Notes: generated from the letters alone by a model not told the origin. DNA of 64,000 nt from DATAVB01 sp036267955 (GCA_036267955.1 DATAVB010000164.1:7041-71040); one strand, 5' to 3'; counted from the stretch's first letter, positions 50,268-58,961 are shown. Program-made: numbers and translations.

Positions 50268-51071
50268 ATGGTGAGCACGCACGACGTACGGCTGGAGGAC
50301 GACGCCGTGGTCAAGCAGTTCCGGTCGGCCGATCGCGGTGAACCGGAACGGGAATGGCGTGCCCTGCACGCACTGGCCGCGCATGCGCCCGGCCTCGCGC
50401 CGCGCCCGCTGGCGTACGCCCTCGCACCGCCCACCGTGACGATGAGCCGGCTGCCCGGTACCGAACTGGGTGGGGCGGTGAGCGCCGACCAGCTGACCGC
50501 TCTAGGTGCCGCGATCGACCGGCTCTTCCGGGTGCCGCTGACCGCGATCGGCCCAGCACCCGCCGGGTCTGACCTGCGCCAGTCGCTCGGCCGGGTCCGC
50601 GGCGTGCTGCCGGATTCCGTCGCCGCAGACAGCGAGCCGGCAGTGATTCAGGCGCACGAGGCGGCGACCGGCTGGCTCTCCGGGCCCGACGCGGACCGAC
50701 TGCCGGAGCTCGACGTCCCGCCGGTACTGGCCCGCGGCGACTACAACCTGGCCAATTTCCTATGGGACGGCGAGCAGGTGCGGATGCTGGATTTCGAGGA
50801 CTCCGGTCGGGGCAACCGGGCCACCGAGTTGGCGCTGCTCATGGAGCACCTCAGCGTCCGCGAGACGCCGGACCTTGATTGGTTGACGTTGGTCGACCGG
50901 TTCGGGCTCACTCCCGCCGAGCGGCAGTTGATGGCCGGATCCCGCCGCCTGGAGGCCATTTTTTGGTTCGCACTGTTGCAGCCCGGCGGTGGCGCCGCGC
51001 GCCGCAATCCGCCCGGAACGTTGGACCGGCAGGCCGAACGGGTGCTGGCGCTGCTCGATTCGCCGGGCTGA
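50268..51071 (+). CDS. aminoglycoside phosphotransferase (APH)-like kinase
   Basis: This is a 267-residue protein kinase-fold small-molecule kinase. The catalytic block is LARGDYNLANFLWDGEQ (His of the usual HGD replaced by Arg) and the metal motif is MLDFEDSGRG. Substrate unknown; this family includes many enzymes that do not confer resistance. ATG 50268 follows GGGGGCGG; a TAGGGT -10 box at 50225-50230 puts the transcript start about 30 nt upstream. Converges on ispF with a 4-nt gap. Confidence 0.8.
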   Translation: MVSTHDVRLEDDAVVKQFRSADRGEPEREWRALHALAAHAPGLAPRPLAYALAPPTVTMSRLPGTELGGAVSADQLTALGAAIDRLFRVPLTAIGPAPAGSDLRQSLGRVRGVLPDSVAADSEPAVIQAHEAATGWLSGPDADRLPELDVPPVLARGDYNLANFLWDGEQVRMLDFEDSGRGNRATELALLMEHLSVRETPDLDWLTLVDRFGLTPAERQLMAGSRRLEAIFWFALLQPGGGAARRNPPGTLDRQAERVLALLDSPG

Positions 51072-51075
51072 GGAC

Positions 51076-51546
51076 TCAGCGCTGTTCGAGCAGCGCGGTC
51101 GCGATGCCGACGAGCCCTTCGCCGCGGCCGGTGAGGCCCAGCCCATCGGTGGTGGCCCCAGAGAGGCTGACCGGCGCACCGACCACCTCGCTCAGCAGCC
51201 GTTGCGCCTCGTCCCGCCGGGTGCCGATCTTGGGCACATTCCCGATCAGCTGGACCGCCACATTCCCGATTGCCCAGCCGGCTCCGGTGACCTGGCGGAC
51301 CGTTTCGGTAATCAGCGTGACCCCGGAAGCCTGCGCCCACTGCGGTTGCCCGGTGCCGAAGATCGCACCGAGATCGCCCAGCCCGGCGGCCGAGAGCATG
51401 GCGTTGCAAATCGCGTGCGCCACGACGTCGCCGTCGGAATGCCCGGCGCACCCGTCCACCCCGTCCCAGCGCAGTCCGGCGATCCAACACGGCCGGCCGG
51501 CCTCGATCGGATGGATGTCGGTGCCGATGCCCACCCGAAATGTCAT
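51076..51546 (-). CDS. ispF: 2-C-methyl-D-erythritol 2,4-cyclodiphosphate synthase
   Basis: This 156-residue enzyme forms the cyclic diphosphate in the MEP isoprenoid pathway. The metal site GIGTDIHPI and the signature GHSDGDVVAHAICNAML are intact, with LGDLGAIF following. Start ATG 51546 begins MTFRVGIGTD. It lies 31 nt after ispD. Confidence 0.95.
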   Translation of the reverse strand: MTFRVGIGTDIHPIEAGRPCWIAGLRWDGVDGCAGHSDGDVVAHAICNAMLSAAGLGDLGAIFGTGQPQWAQASGVTLITETVRQVTGAGWAIGNVAVQLIGNVPKIGTRRDEAQRLLSEVVGAPVSLSGATTDGLGLTGRGEGLVGIATALLEQR

Positions 51547-51577
51547 GGGCCCACCCGCGACGTCGTACAACAATCCC

Positions 51578-52222
51578 TCATGCGCGGACCGATCGGCGGG
51601 CCAGCACCTGGCCGGCGAGGCTGCGGGCCGCCGGGCTGTCGATGGCAAACGCGTCGGCGTGACCCGGGACGGTGGTCAGCGAGGTCGCCAGTTGCCAGGC
51701 CCGGTCGACGTCCGTTCCGTTCTCCAGCAGGCGAATCAGCGCTTGCCGGTCGAAGCAGTACGGCGCCTGAACCGTACGCAGCGCACTTCTGTCCACAGTA
51801 GACAAGATGGTCCCGTCGTCGGCGATGTGTTTGATGGTGTCGGAAACCGCCGTCACCGGCACCGCCACCTCCGCACCGGCCCGCACCGTAGCGATCGTCG
51901 CCGTGAGTAATTCCGCCGGGGCGAGCGCCCGGGCCGCTTCGTGCACCACGACGACGGCGGCAGAGCCGGAAGCCGCAACCCGCAACGCGGCCGGTAGGCC
52001 GCCGTCCACCGGAATGACAGACAGGTCGGGAAGATCCGCGGCGACCGCGGCGCAGGCGGCCGCGCCGCCGGCGACCACAATGCATTCCAACTCCACGGGG
52101 CGCTCCAACAACCCGCAGCCGGGCAGGAGCCGGGCCGCGTGCACCACCAACGGCGTGCCCGCAAGCGGCCAGAGCGCGGTCTCGGAATCGGTGGCACACA
52201 GCACCGCGGTCACAGCACTCAC
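51578..52222 (-). CDS. ispD: divergent 2-C-methyl-D-erythritol 4-phosphate cytidylyltransferase
   Basis: This is a 214-residue IspD-family protein by context (carD-ispD-ispF, as in mycobacteria) and by VVVVHEAARALAP, PVTAVSDTIK and LRTVQAPYCF. However, the Gly-rich CTP loop (normally AAGxGxR with a following Lys) reads VLCATDSETALWPLAG, and the C-terminal lysine motif reads ADAFAIDSP. Catalytic ability is therefore doubtful. GTG 52222 has GGGAG upstream. Confidence 0.8.
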   Translation of the reverse strand: MSAVTAVLCATDSETALWPLAGTPLVVHAARLLPGCGLLERPVELECIVVAGGAAACAAVAADLPDLSVIPVDGGLPAALRVAASGSAAVVVVHEAARALAPAELLTATIATVRAGAEVAVPVTAVSDTIKHIADDGTILSTVDRSALRTVQAPYCFDRQALIRLLENGTDVDRAWQLATSLTTVPGHADAFAIDSPAARSLAGQVLARRSVRA

Positions 52223-52240
52223 AACACTCCCGACATGCCA

Positions 52241-52282
52241 CAGGCCGTCCATGGCACCCGATTGAGTGCCATGGACGGCCTG
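52241..52282 (-). terminator. 17-bp hairpin after carD
   Basis: A perfect stem CAGGCCGTCCATGGCAC (52241-52257) pairs with 52266-52282 across an 8-nt loop. It lies between the carD stop and the ispD start, so it may terminate carD or attenuate read-through into ispD. No T-run. Confidence 0.65.
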
Positions 52283-52297
52283 TTGTGCATTGCGCTG

Positions 52298-52329
52298 AGA
52301 TCCAAATGCCCGCAGATCCAAATGCCCGT
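52298..52329. repeat. tandem duplication of 16 nt after carD
   Basis: AGATCCAAATGCCCGC (52298-52313) is repeated immediately (52314-52329) with one change at the end. It is intergenic, unusually A/T-rich for this genome, and next to the carD hairpin. Confidence 0.75.
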
Positions 52330-52356
52330 TAGAAGCTGTCCATCACGAACGGCCCG

Positions 52357-52839
52357 TCAGGACGCAAGAACCTCGTCGAGCAACACCTCTGCCTTGTCCT
52401 CGTTGGTGCCCTCTGCGAGCGCCAACTCACTGACCAGAATTTGACGAGCCTTGGAGAGCATCCGCTTTTCACCAGCGGAAAGCCCGCGCTCCTTGTCACG
52501 CCGCCACAAGTCCCGCACCACCTCAGCAACCTTGTTCACATCGCCAGAGGCAAGCTTCTCGAGATTCGCCTTGTACCGCCGGGACCAGTTGGTCGGTTCC
52601 TCGGTGTGCGGAGCCCGCAACACCTGGAAAACGCGATCCAAACCCTCTTGTCCGACGACATCGCGAACGCCGACGATCTCCGCATTATCTGCTGGGACAC
52701 GGACCGTCAAATCGCCCTGCGCAACCTTCAGAACGAGATAAATTTTATCCTCGCCCTTGATTGTGCGCGTCTCGATGGCTTCGATGAGGGCAGCCCCGTG
52801 ATGCGGGTAGACGACGGTTTCGCCGACCTTGAACACCAT
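52357..52839 (-). CDS. carD: CarD family RNA polymerase-binding transcription factor
   Basis: This is a 160-residue global regulator that binds the RNA polymerase beta subunit and stabilises the open complex at rRNA and other promoters. The N-terminal Tudor-like domain (VFKVGETVVYPHHGAALIEAI) and the helical DNA-binding domain with the conserved Trp in RDLWRRDKERGLS are intact. ATG 52839 follows AAAGGGG. As in mycobacteria it precedes ispD. Confidence 0.97.
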   Translation of the reverse strand: MVFKVGETVVYPHHGAALIEAIETRTIKGEDKIYLVLKVAQGDLTVRVPADNAEIVGVRDVVGQEGLDRVFQVLRAPHTEEPTNWSRRYKANLEKLASGDVNKVAEVVRDLWRRDKERGLSAGEKRMLSKARQILVSELALAEGTNEDKAEVLLDEVLAS

Positions 52840-52930
52840 GTGTGAGTGACCCCTTTCGCTGGCCCAAGCTTACCACGGCGATTGGCCGACCCCGACTGGC
52901 GCCGACCGCATAACCGCAGGTCAGAAGGCA

Positions 52931-52956
52931 TGTCAAGGACCAGTTGGGTATTGACA
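52931..52956. promoter_or_regulatory. divergent -35 elements between carD and the next gene
   Basis: Two perfect TTGACA boxes face opposite ways: 52931-52936 on the - strand (17 nt before TTATGC, toward carD) and 52951-52956 on the + strand (17 nt before TTTGCA, toward the membrane-protein gene). A better + strand -10, TAGAAT, is at 53020-53025. Confidence 0.5.
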
Positions 52957-53047
52957 ATCAGTGACACATGCCCTTTGCATGGGCACTCGGCCCGGATCCG
53001 TACACACCCGTACGCAAGATAGAATCTGCCGATTCCGCGCCGTTCCT

Positions 53048-53809
53048 ATGGCGCGGCGAGACGGAAAGGCGCACCCTGAGACGGTGAGCTTCGACAAGGA
53101 TGGCAGGCCCGGTGCGGACGGGTCTGCGGCAGGCTGGGAAGACGGTGGTGACCACCTCACGATTCCCGATGACATCCGAGAGCTCGAGGCTGACGTCCGC
53201 GCCTATCACCGGGAGCGCCGGGCCACCAGACGCCGGATGTTTCTGCGCCGGGTCTTCCTCGGCAGCCGGTTCGGGATAACGCTGCCGATCCTGATGGCGG
53301 CGCTGTTCCTCGCCGCGCTCTACAGCATCGTGATGCTGGTCGTCGCCTCACCGCGACCGCAGGCCCCGCGCGGGGTGGCACTGGCCAGCCCCAAGGTTGC
53401 GCCCGGGCGGCCGGGAGGATTGCTGCCGAAACTGCGAATTTCCGATAAACAGGGCACATTCACCCCGCTGCGATCGCTGCGTCCCGGAGTGGTCCTGCTC
53501 ACCCCCACCAACTGCAACTGCGCCGGGTCGATCCGGTCCGTCGCCACCGCGGCCGAGCACAGCCGGCTCGGGGTCACGCTGATCGGGACCACCGCGCCCA
53601 CCACACCCAGTGGCATCGCCGATTCCCTTGCCCAGGTGCGGACTGAGCCGACCGGCGCACTCCTGCGGACCTATCACGTCGGGACCAGGCCGGTGGCTGT
53701 CCTGATCCGGCCCAACGGCGTCGTGTCCAAGGTGCTCACCACCCTGCCGCCGGCGAGCAAGCTCGACGCCGACGTCCGCGCGCTGGCCAGCACCGGTCCC
53801 TCACGCTGA
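53048..53809 (+). CDS. single-pass membrane protein with thioredoxin-like external domain
   Basis: This is a protein of about 253 residues. The N-terminus is charged, then comes a transmembrane helix (ITLPILMAALFLAALYSIVM). The external part resembles a peroxiredoxin or thioredoxin fold (LRISDKQGTFTPLRSLRPG, VLLTPTNCNCAGSIRS, TRPVAVLIRPNG). A Cys-Asn-Cys pair sits where a redox site would be. Function unknown. Start uncertain: ATG 53048 follows a TAGAAT promoter, GTG 53083 is an alternative. Confidence 0.7.
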   Translation: MARRDGKAHPETVSFDKDGRPGADGSAAGWEDGGDHLTIPDDIRELEADVRAYHRERRATRRRMFLRRVFLGSRFGITLPILMAALFLAALYSIVMLVVASPRPQAPRGVALASPKVAPGRPGGLLPKLRISDKQGTFTPLRSLRPGVVLLTPTNCNCAGSIRSVATAAEHSRLGVTLIGTTAPTTPSGIADSLAQVRTEPTGALLRTYHVGTRPVAVLIRPNGVVSKVLTTLPPASKLDADVRALASTGPSR

Positions 53810-53955
53810 ACCTCCGGCGTTGGCTGACCGTCCGGCGTTGATTGCCACCCACCCTGCAGGTGCCCGGCAGTAGGCCCGGTCTAGGCTGACGCCCGGAAGA
53901 AACAGGGCATTCGCCGCTGGCCACTGGCACGGCGGATCATCTTGCGGGAGGACAC

Positions 53956-54501
53956 GTGGGCGGCCGGATCAGCCAACGCCGCGGCCGGACCACCGGTCGG
54001 GGCCTGCTCGCGAGCATGGCGCTCGGCGCCGCGGTCCTCGCCACCGGATGCGCCAGCGGTCAGATCACCCAGACCTCCGAGGAGCAGCCCAGCGTGCCGG
54101 GCGCCGAGGGCAGCGTCGGGCAGCTGGAGCTGCACAACGTGACCGTGGCCTACCCGGACAGTGGGGTGTACAAGCCGGGCTCGACCGCCCGGGTCAATTT
54201 CGTGGTCGTCAACAGCGGCGTCAAGGCCGACACCCTTGTCGGGGTGAGCAGCGGCAGCGCCAAGACGGTCCGGATCTCCGGCGACAGCGGCAAATCGGTC
54301 CCGGTCGGGCCGCAGGCCAGTGTGAACGTGTACGGCGACGGCCCGTCGGTCATCATGACCGGGATCGTCCGCCCACTGCGTTCCGCGCAACAGACCACCA
54401 TCACGTTCCGCTTCGCCAAGGCCGGTCAGGTGGCGATCTCGGTCCCGGTGGCTCCGGCCCCGAGCGCGCTCCCCAAGACGACGCTCAACCCGTCGGACTG
54501 A
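53956..54501 (+). CDS. LpqE-like lipoprotein
   Basis: This is a 181-residue lipoprotein (lipobox ending ATGC about residue 32). The exported domain is beta-rich (LELHNVTVAYPDSGVYKPGS) and related to the copper chaperone PCuAC/DUF461 fold, but no His/Met copper-ligand motif is visible, so copper binding is unlikely. It is the counterpart of mycobacterial LpqE, which also lies upstream of radA. GTG 53956 follows GGGAGG. Confidence 0.8.
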   Translation: MGGRISQRRGRTTGRGLLASMALGAAVLATGCASGQITQTSEEQPSVPGAEGSVGQLELHNVTVAYPDSGVYKPGSTARVNFVVVNSGVKADTLVGVSSGSAKTVRISGDSGKSVPVGPQASVNVYGDGPSVIMTGIVRPLRSAQQTTITFRFAKAGQVAISVPVAPAPSALPKTTLNPSD

Positions 54502-54578
54502 CCCGTTCTGTCAGCGGCTGGCTCTAACGTCGGCGCCGTGATGACAACCCCGGCCGGAGTCCCTGGCGGAGTGACTGC

Positions 54579-55979
54579 GTGAGCACCCGCGCGAAAGACC
54601 GCCCAGCCTACAAATGCACCGAGTGCGGCCTGGGCGTGCCCAAGTGGGTCGGCCGCTGCCCGGAATGCCAGGCGTGGGGCTCGATCGACGAGGTCGGCGC
54701 CCCGCGGGCCGGCCTGGCCAAGCTGCAGGCCGGCCCGGTCAGCACGCCGGCCATGCCCATCGGCGAGATCGACGTCGAGGCGGCCAGATCCCGGCCGACC
54801 GGAGTCGCCGAGCTCGATCGCGTTCTCGGCGGTGGGCTGGTGCCCGGCGCGGTGGTGCTGCTCGCCGGTGAGCCCGGGGTCGGCAAGTCCACCCTGCTGT
54901 TGGAGGTCGCGCAGTGCTACGCGGCCGGCGGCGACCGCAAGGCGTTAATCGTCACCGGCGAGGAGTCGGCGGCCCAGGTGCGGTTGCGCGCGGAACGGAC
55001 CGGTGCGCTGGATCCCGGCCTGTTCCTGGCCGCGGAGACCGACCTGTCGGCCGTGCTGGCCCACGTGGACGCCGTGCAGCCCGGGCTGCTCGTCATCGAC
55101 TCGGTGCAGACGATGGCCTCGGCCGCCGCGGACGGTGTCGCCGGCGGCGTCACCCAGGTCCGGGCCGTCGCCGCCGCCCTGATCGGGTTGGCCAAGGAAC
55201 GCGGCATCGCCACCGTCATGGTCGGGCACGTCACCAAGGACGGCAGCATCGCCGGGCCCCGGCTGCTGGAGCACCTGGTCGACGTGGTGCTGCATTTCGA
55301 GGGCGACCGACACTCGACGCTGCGGCTGGTCCGGGCCATCAAGAACCGGTTCGGCCCGGCCGACGAGGTGGGCTGCTTCGAGCTGCGGGACGACGGCATC
55401 GCCGGGCTGGCCGACCCGTCCGGGCTCTTCCTGACCGAGCGGGCCGCGCCGGTCGCCGGCACCTGCGTCACGGTCTCGGTCGAGGGCCGGCGGCCACTGC
55501 TGGCCGAGGTGCAGTCGCTGGTCGCCAGCTCGACGTTGGCCACTCCCCGCCGGGCCGTGTCCGGGCTGGATTCCTCCCGGGTGGCGATGGTGCTAGCCGT
55601 GCTGGAGCGCCGGACCAATATCCGGCTCGGCAACAGTGACGTCTTCGCCGCCACGGTCGGCGGCATGCGGGTCACCGAGCCGGCCGCCGATCTCGCGCTC
55701 GCGCTCGCCGTCTCCTCGGCGGCTCAGGATGTGCCGCTGCCGATGCACATCGTGGCACTCGGCGAGGTCGGGCTGGCCGGGGACGTACGGCGGGTGAACG
55801 GCCTGCAGCGCCGGTTGGCCGAGGCGGCGCGGCTGGGCTTCACCACCGCGTTCGTACCGCCGGGCCAGGGCACCTCGGGCGACCCGCGCAGCGGCACCGA
55901 CGCCCCCGCCGGAATGCGGGTGGTGGAGGTGACCGACCTCGCCGCTTCGGTGCGCCGGCTGCGAATGATGCCCGTCTGA
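54579..55979 (+). CDS. radA: DNA repair protein RadA
   Basis: This is a RecA-related branch-migration ATPase (466 residues). The N-terminal zinc finger has Cys13, Cys16, Cys27 and Cys30, Walker A is GEPGVGKST (97-105), and the RadA signature KNRFG is at 255-259. The C-terminal domain is Lon-protease-like. GTG 54579 has GGAG upstream. Likely co-transcribed with disA, 125 nt downstream. Confidence 0.96.
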   Translation: MSTRAKDRPAYKCTECGLGVPKWVGRCPECQAWGSIDEVGAPRAGLAKLQAGPVSTPAMPIGEIDVEAARSRPTGVAELDRVLGGGLVPGAVVLLAGEPGVGKSTLLLEVAQCYAAGGDRKALIVTGEESAAQVRLRAERTGALDPGLFLAAETDLSAVLAHVDAVQPGLLVIDSVQTMASAAADGVAGGVTQVRAVAAALIGLAKERGIATVMVGHVTKDGSIAGPRLLEHLVDVVLHFEGDRHSTLRLVRAIKNRFGPADEVGCFELRDDGIAGLADPSGLFLTERAAPVAGTCVTVSVEGRRPLLAEVQSLVASSTLATPRRAVSGLDSSRVAMVLAVLERRTNIRLGNSDVFAATVGGMRVTEPAADLALALAVSSAAQDVPLPMHIVALGEVGLAGDVRRVNGLQRRLAEAARLGFTTAFVPPGQGTSGDPRSGTDAPAGMRVVEVTDLAASVRRLRMMPV

Positions 55980-56104
55980 CGGGTCCGCGCCGCCGCGCCG
56001 TACGCAACTCGCCACTGGTGTAACAGCGCGGCGCCGTACGACGACTCTCACCGGACCCGTAGACTCTGCGCAGGCCAAGCCGCAGTCACCAGGAGATCCA
56101 CACA

Positions 56105-57184
56105 GTGCCGACGCCCGATCGCGATGAGCGACTGCGCTCGACCCTGGCCCTGATGGCTCCCGGCACGGGTCTGCGGGACGGCCTGGAGCGGATTCTGCGC
56201 GGCAACACCGGCGCGCTGATCGTGGTCGGCTACGACAAGCTGGTGGAGACGTTGTGTACCGGCGGATTCGCCCTCGACGTCGAGTTCTCCGCGACCCGGG
56301 TCCGCGAGCTGGCCAAGATGGACGGCGCGGTGGTGCTCAGCTCGGACGGCACCCGCATCCTGCGCGCCGGCGTACATCTGATGCCCGACCCGGCGATCCC
56401 GACCGAGGAGTCCGGCACCCGGCACCGCACCGCCGAGCGCACCGCGGTGCAGACCGGCTTCCCGGTCATCTCGGCGTCCCAGTCGATGCGGATCATCAGC
56501 CTCTACGGCGTCGGACCACGTTACGTACTGGAGAATTCCTCGGCCGTGCTGTCCCGCGCGCACCAGGCACTGGCGACGCTGGAGCGCTACAAACTGCGGC
56601 TGGACGAGGTCGCCGGCACGCTGTCGGCCCTGGAGATCGAGGACCTGGTGACGGTCCGGGACGCGATGAGCGTGGCCCAACGGCTGGAGATGGTGCGCCA
56701 GATCGCCGACGAGATCGAGGGTTACGTCGTCGAGCTCGGCGTCGACGGACGGTTGCTGGCGCTGCAACTGGACGAGCTGATGGGCGGGGTGAACACCGAC
56801 CGCGAGCTCATCGTCCGCGACTACGTGCCGACCGGTCGTCGGGCCAAGGCCACCGAGGACGTGCTCGCTGAGCTCAACGGCCTCACCACGACCGCGTTGG
56901 TCGATCTCACCCTGGTGGCCAAGGCATTCGGTTACCCAGCCACCCCGGAGGCACTGGAGAGCGCGGTCAGCCCGCGCGGCTACCGGTTGCTGGCCAAGGT
57001 GCCGCGGTTGCCCGGCGCGGTGGTGGACCGCATCGTCGGGCATTTCACCGGACTGCAGAAGCTGCTCGCGGCCTCGGTCGAAGACCTGCAGGCCGTCGAC
57101 GGTGTCGGCGAGGCCCGGGCCCGGAGCGTCCGGGAAGGTCTGTCCCGGCTGGCCGAGTCCAGCATTCTGGAGCGGTACGTCTAG
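56105..57184 (+). CDS. disA: diadenylate cyclase and DNA-integrity scanning protein DisA
   Basis: This is a 359-residue enzyme making the second messenger c-di-AMP from two ATP and scanning DNA for branched structures. The cyclase motifs DGA (73-75) and RHR (106-108) are intact, and the C-terminal helix-hairpin-helix (VDGVGEARARSVREGL) binds DNA. GTG 56105 follows AGGAG. Adjacent to radA, as in mycobacteria; RadA is known there to inhibit DisA. Confidence 0.97.
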   Translation: MPTPDRDERLRSTLALMAPGTGLRDGLERILRGNTGALIVVGYDKLVETLCTGGFALDVEFSATRVRELAKMDGAVVLSSDGTRILRAGVHLMPDPAIPTEESGTRHRTAERTAVQTGFPVISASQSMRIISLYGVGPRYVLENSSAVLSRAHQALATLERYKLRLDEVAGTLSALEIEDLVTVRDAMSVAQRLEMVRQIADEIEGYVVELGVDGRLLALQLDELMGGVNTDRELIVRDYVPTGRRAKATEDVLAELNGLTTTALVDLTLVAKAFGYPATPEALESAVSPRGYRLLAKVPRLPGAVVDRIVGHFTGLQKLLAASVEDLQAVDGVGEARARSVREGLSRLAESSILERYV

Positions 57185-57202
57185 CGTCGGTCGCCGTCCG
57201 GA

Positions 57203-57916
57203 TCAGCCGCGCAGCACCAGCACGCCGCGTTTCTCCAGCTTTCCAACGTGCCCGATCACGGTGTACGTACCGGCGCCGATCCGGGCCCGTTTGCCGGCAC
57301 AGCCGGGTTTCGAGGAGTCGCCCGACCAGCGGATCACCAGCCGGTGCACGACTCCCGGCGGCAGTGTCACGATGTCGCTCTCGCTGCCCGGATAGCAGTC
57401 GTTGCTCGACCAGAGCCGTTGATCTCCCTTGTATATAAGGGCTTCCTGCACTTTCGGCCCGACCTCGCCGCGGCAGGACGCGTCTGACACGTTGACTACC
57501 GACAGGGTGAGATCGGCGATCTGCCCCACCCGGTAGTAATCCCGGGCCGCACCGACGAACAGCGCCAGCGACCGGGTCGTGCAGGTCGGCAGCGGGCCAT
57601 GCTTCGCCGCCGCTGTTCTCGAGGCCACCACTTTCGAGGTCACCACTTTCGGCGCTGGCGATTTCGGCGCTGGCGATTTCGGCGGGACCAGCTTCGAGGC
57701 GGACGGCTTCGCGCGCGGGGACGGGACTGCCGCCGGGGACAGCGACGGAGTGGGCGACGGGCTGCTGCTGGAAGCCGGCCGCGTCGCCGCATCGGAGTTG
57801 CCCCCGGAAAGCAACACACTCTTCACGAGCACCACGGTGAGTACGAGCGCCAGCACCACGATGGTCCGGCGTCGCCAGTAGGTGCTCTCGGGGAGCCTTC
57901 CGACGGGATGCAGCAT
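57203..57916 (-). CDS. membrane-anchored secreted protein, Rv3587c-like by context
   Basis: This is a 237-residue protein: one N-terminal transmembrane helix (IVVLALVLTVVLVKSVLL), a Ser/Pro/Lys-rich linker with KSPAPKSPAPK repeats, and a C-terminal beta-rich domain with four cysteines (LPTCTTRSL, DASCRGE, NDCYPG, KPGCAG) that could form disulfides. Orientation and place between disA and mutY match Rv3587c. Function unknown. ATG 57916 is chosen; codons upstream belong to a different region. Confidence 0.78.
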   Translation of the reverse strand: MLHPVGRLPESTYWRRRTIVVLALVLTVVLVKSVLLSGGNSDAATRPASSSSPSPTPSLSPAAVPSPRAKPSASKLVPPKSPAPKSPAPKVVTSKVVASRTAAAKHGPLPTCTTRSLALFVGAARDYYRVGQIADLTLSVVNVSDASCRGEVGPKVQEALIYKGDQRLWSSNDCYPGSESDIVTLPPGVVHRLVIRWSGDSSKPGCAGKRARIGAGTYTVIGHVGKLEKRGVLVLRG

Positions 57917-58082
57917 TGATGCTGTCCGTTCTCTGCCCTCTGTCGTGATCTGTCTGGTCTCGGCCCTCCATTTTGGACAGTCAGGTTCGCTATCGAGGGG
58001 ACCGTTGTCGGCGTGTCGCCGGCGTGTCAGCGCACCAGGGTCGTGTAACGGGCCATCGGAGCAGCTGTGCCAGCATGAGCGG

Positions 58083-58961
58083 GTGGATTTCGCCGAGACC
58101 GTCAGCCGCTGGTACGACGAGCAGGCCCGCGAACTGCCGTGGCGCGGTCCGGAGGTCGACGGCTGGGCGGTGCTGGTCAGCGAGATCATGCTGCAGCAGA
58201 CCCCAGTGAAACGGGTACTTCCGGCCTACGAGGCCTGGCTGCGACGTTGGCCGGACGCTGCGGCGCTGGCCGCCGACTCCCCCGGCGAGGCGGTGCGGAT
58301 GTGGGGCAAGCTGGGCTATCCGCGCCGTGCGCTGCGACTGCACGCGTGCGCGGTGGCGATCGTTGAGCAGCACGCCGGCGTCGTCCCCGACGACGTCGAG
58401 GCCCTCCTGGCGCTGCCCGGCATCGGCACCTACACGGCCCGGGCGGTGGCAACTTTCGCCTACGGGCAACGGCATCCGGTGGTCGACACGAACGTGCGCC
58501 GGCTGGTCGCGCGGGCGATCGGCGGCGCCGGCGATGCCGGCCCGGCCTCGGCCACCCGGGATCTGGCCGCCGTCGACGTCCTGCTGCCGGAGCAGTCGGC
58601 CGCCGCGGCACACGCATCGATCGCCTTCATGGAACTCGGCGCGCTGATCTGTACCGCTCGCGCCCCGCGCTGCGACGCCTGCCCGGTCCGTACGACCTGC
58701 GCCTGGCGGCTGGCCGGATTCCCGCCGTACGACGGACCGGCCAAGCCGATCCAGCGGTTCGCCGGCACCGACCGGCAGGTCCGCGGCCTGCTGCTGGACG
58801 TGCTGCGCGGCACCGACGAGCCGGTGCCCGGGGTGGCGCTGGACATTGCGTGGCCCGACGTCGTGCAGCGGGCCCGGGCCCTGGACGGGCTGATCGCGGA
58901 CGGCCTCGTCGATCCGCTGCCCGACGGCCGGTTCGCGCTGCCCGGCAACGTTCCTCGGTGA
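58083..58961 (+). CDS. mutY: A/G-specific adenine glycosylase
   Basis: This is a 292-residue base-excision glycosylase that removes adenine opposite 8-oxoguanine. The catalytic Glu34 is in SEIMLQQTPV, the helix-hairpin-helix is LPGIGTYTARAV, and catalytic Asp135 is in HPVVDTNVRR. The [4Fe-4S] cysteines are 190, 197, 200 and 206. It is short because the C-terminal NUDIX-like 8-oxoG-recognition domain of other MutY proteins is absent, as in other actinobacteria. GTG 58083 is the likely start. Confidence 0.94.
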   Translation: MDFAETVSRWYDEQARELPWRGPEVDGWAVLVSEIMLQQTPVKRVLPAYEAWLRRWPDAAALAADSPGEAVRMWGKLGYPRRALRLHACAVAIVEQHAGVVPDDVEALLALPGIGTYTARAVATFAYGQRHPVVDTNVRRLVARAIGGAGDAGPASATRDLAAVDVLLPEQSAAAAHASIAFMELGALICTARAPRCDACPVRTTCAWRLAGFPPYDGPAKPIQRFAGTDRQVRGLLLDVLRGTDEPVPGVALDIAWPDVVQRARALDGLIADGLVDPLPDGRFALPGNVPR

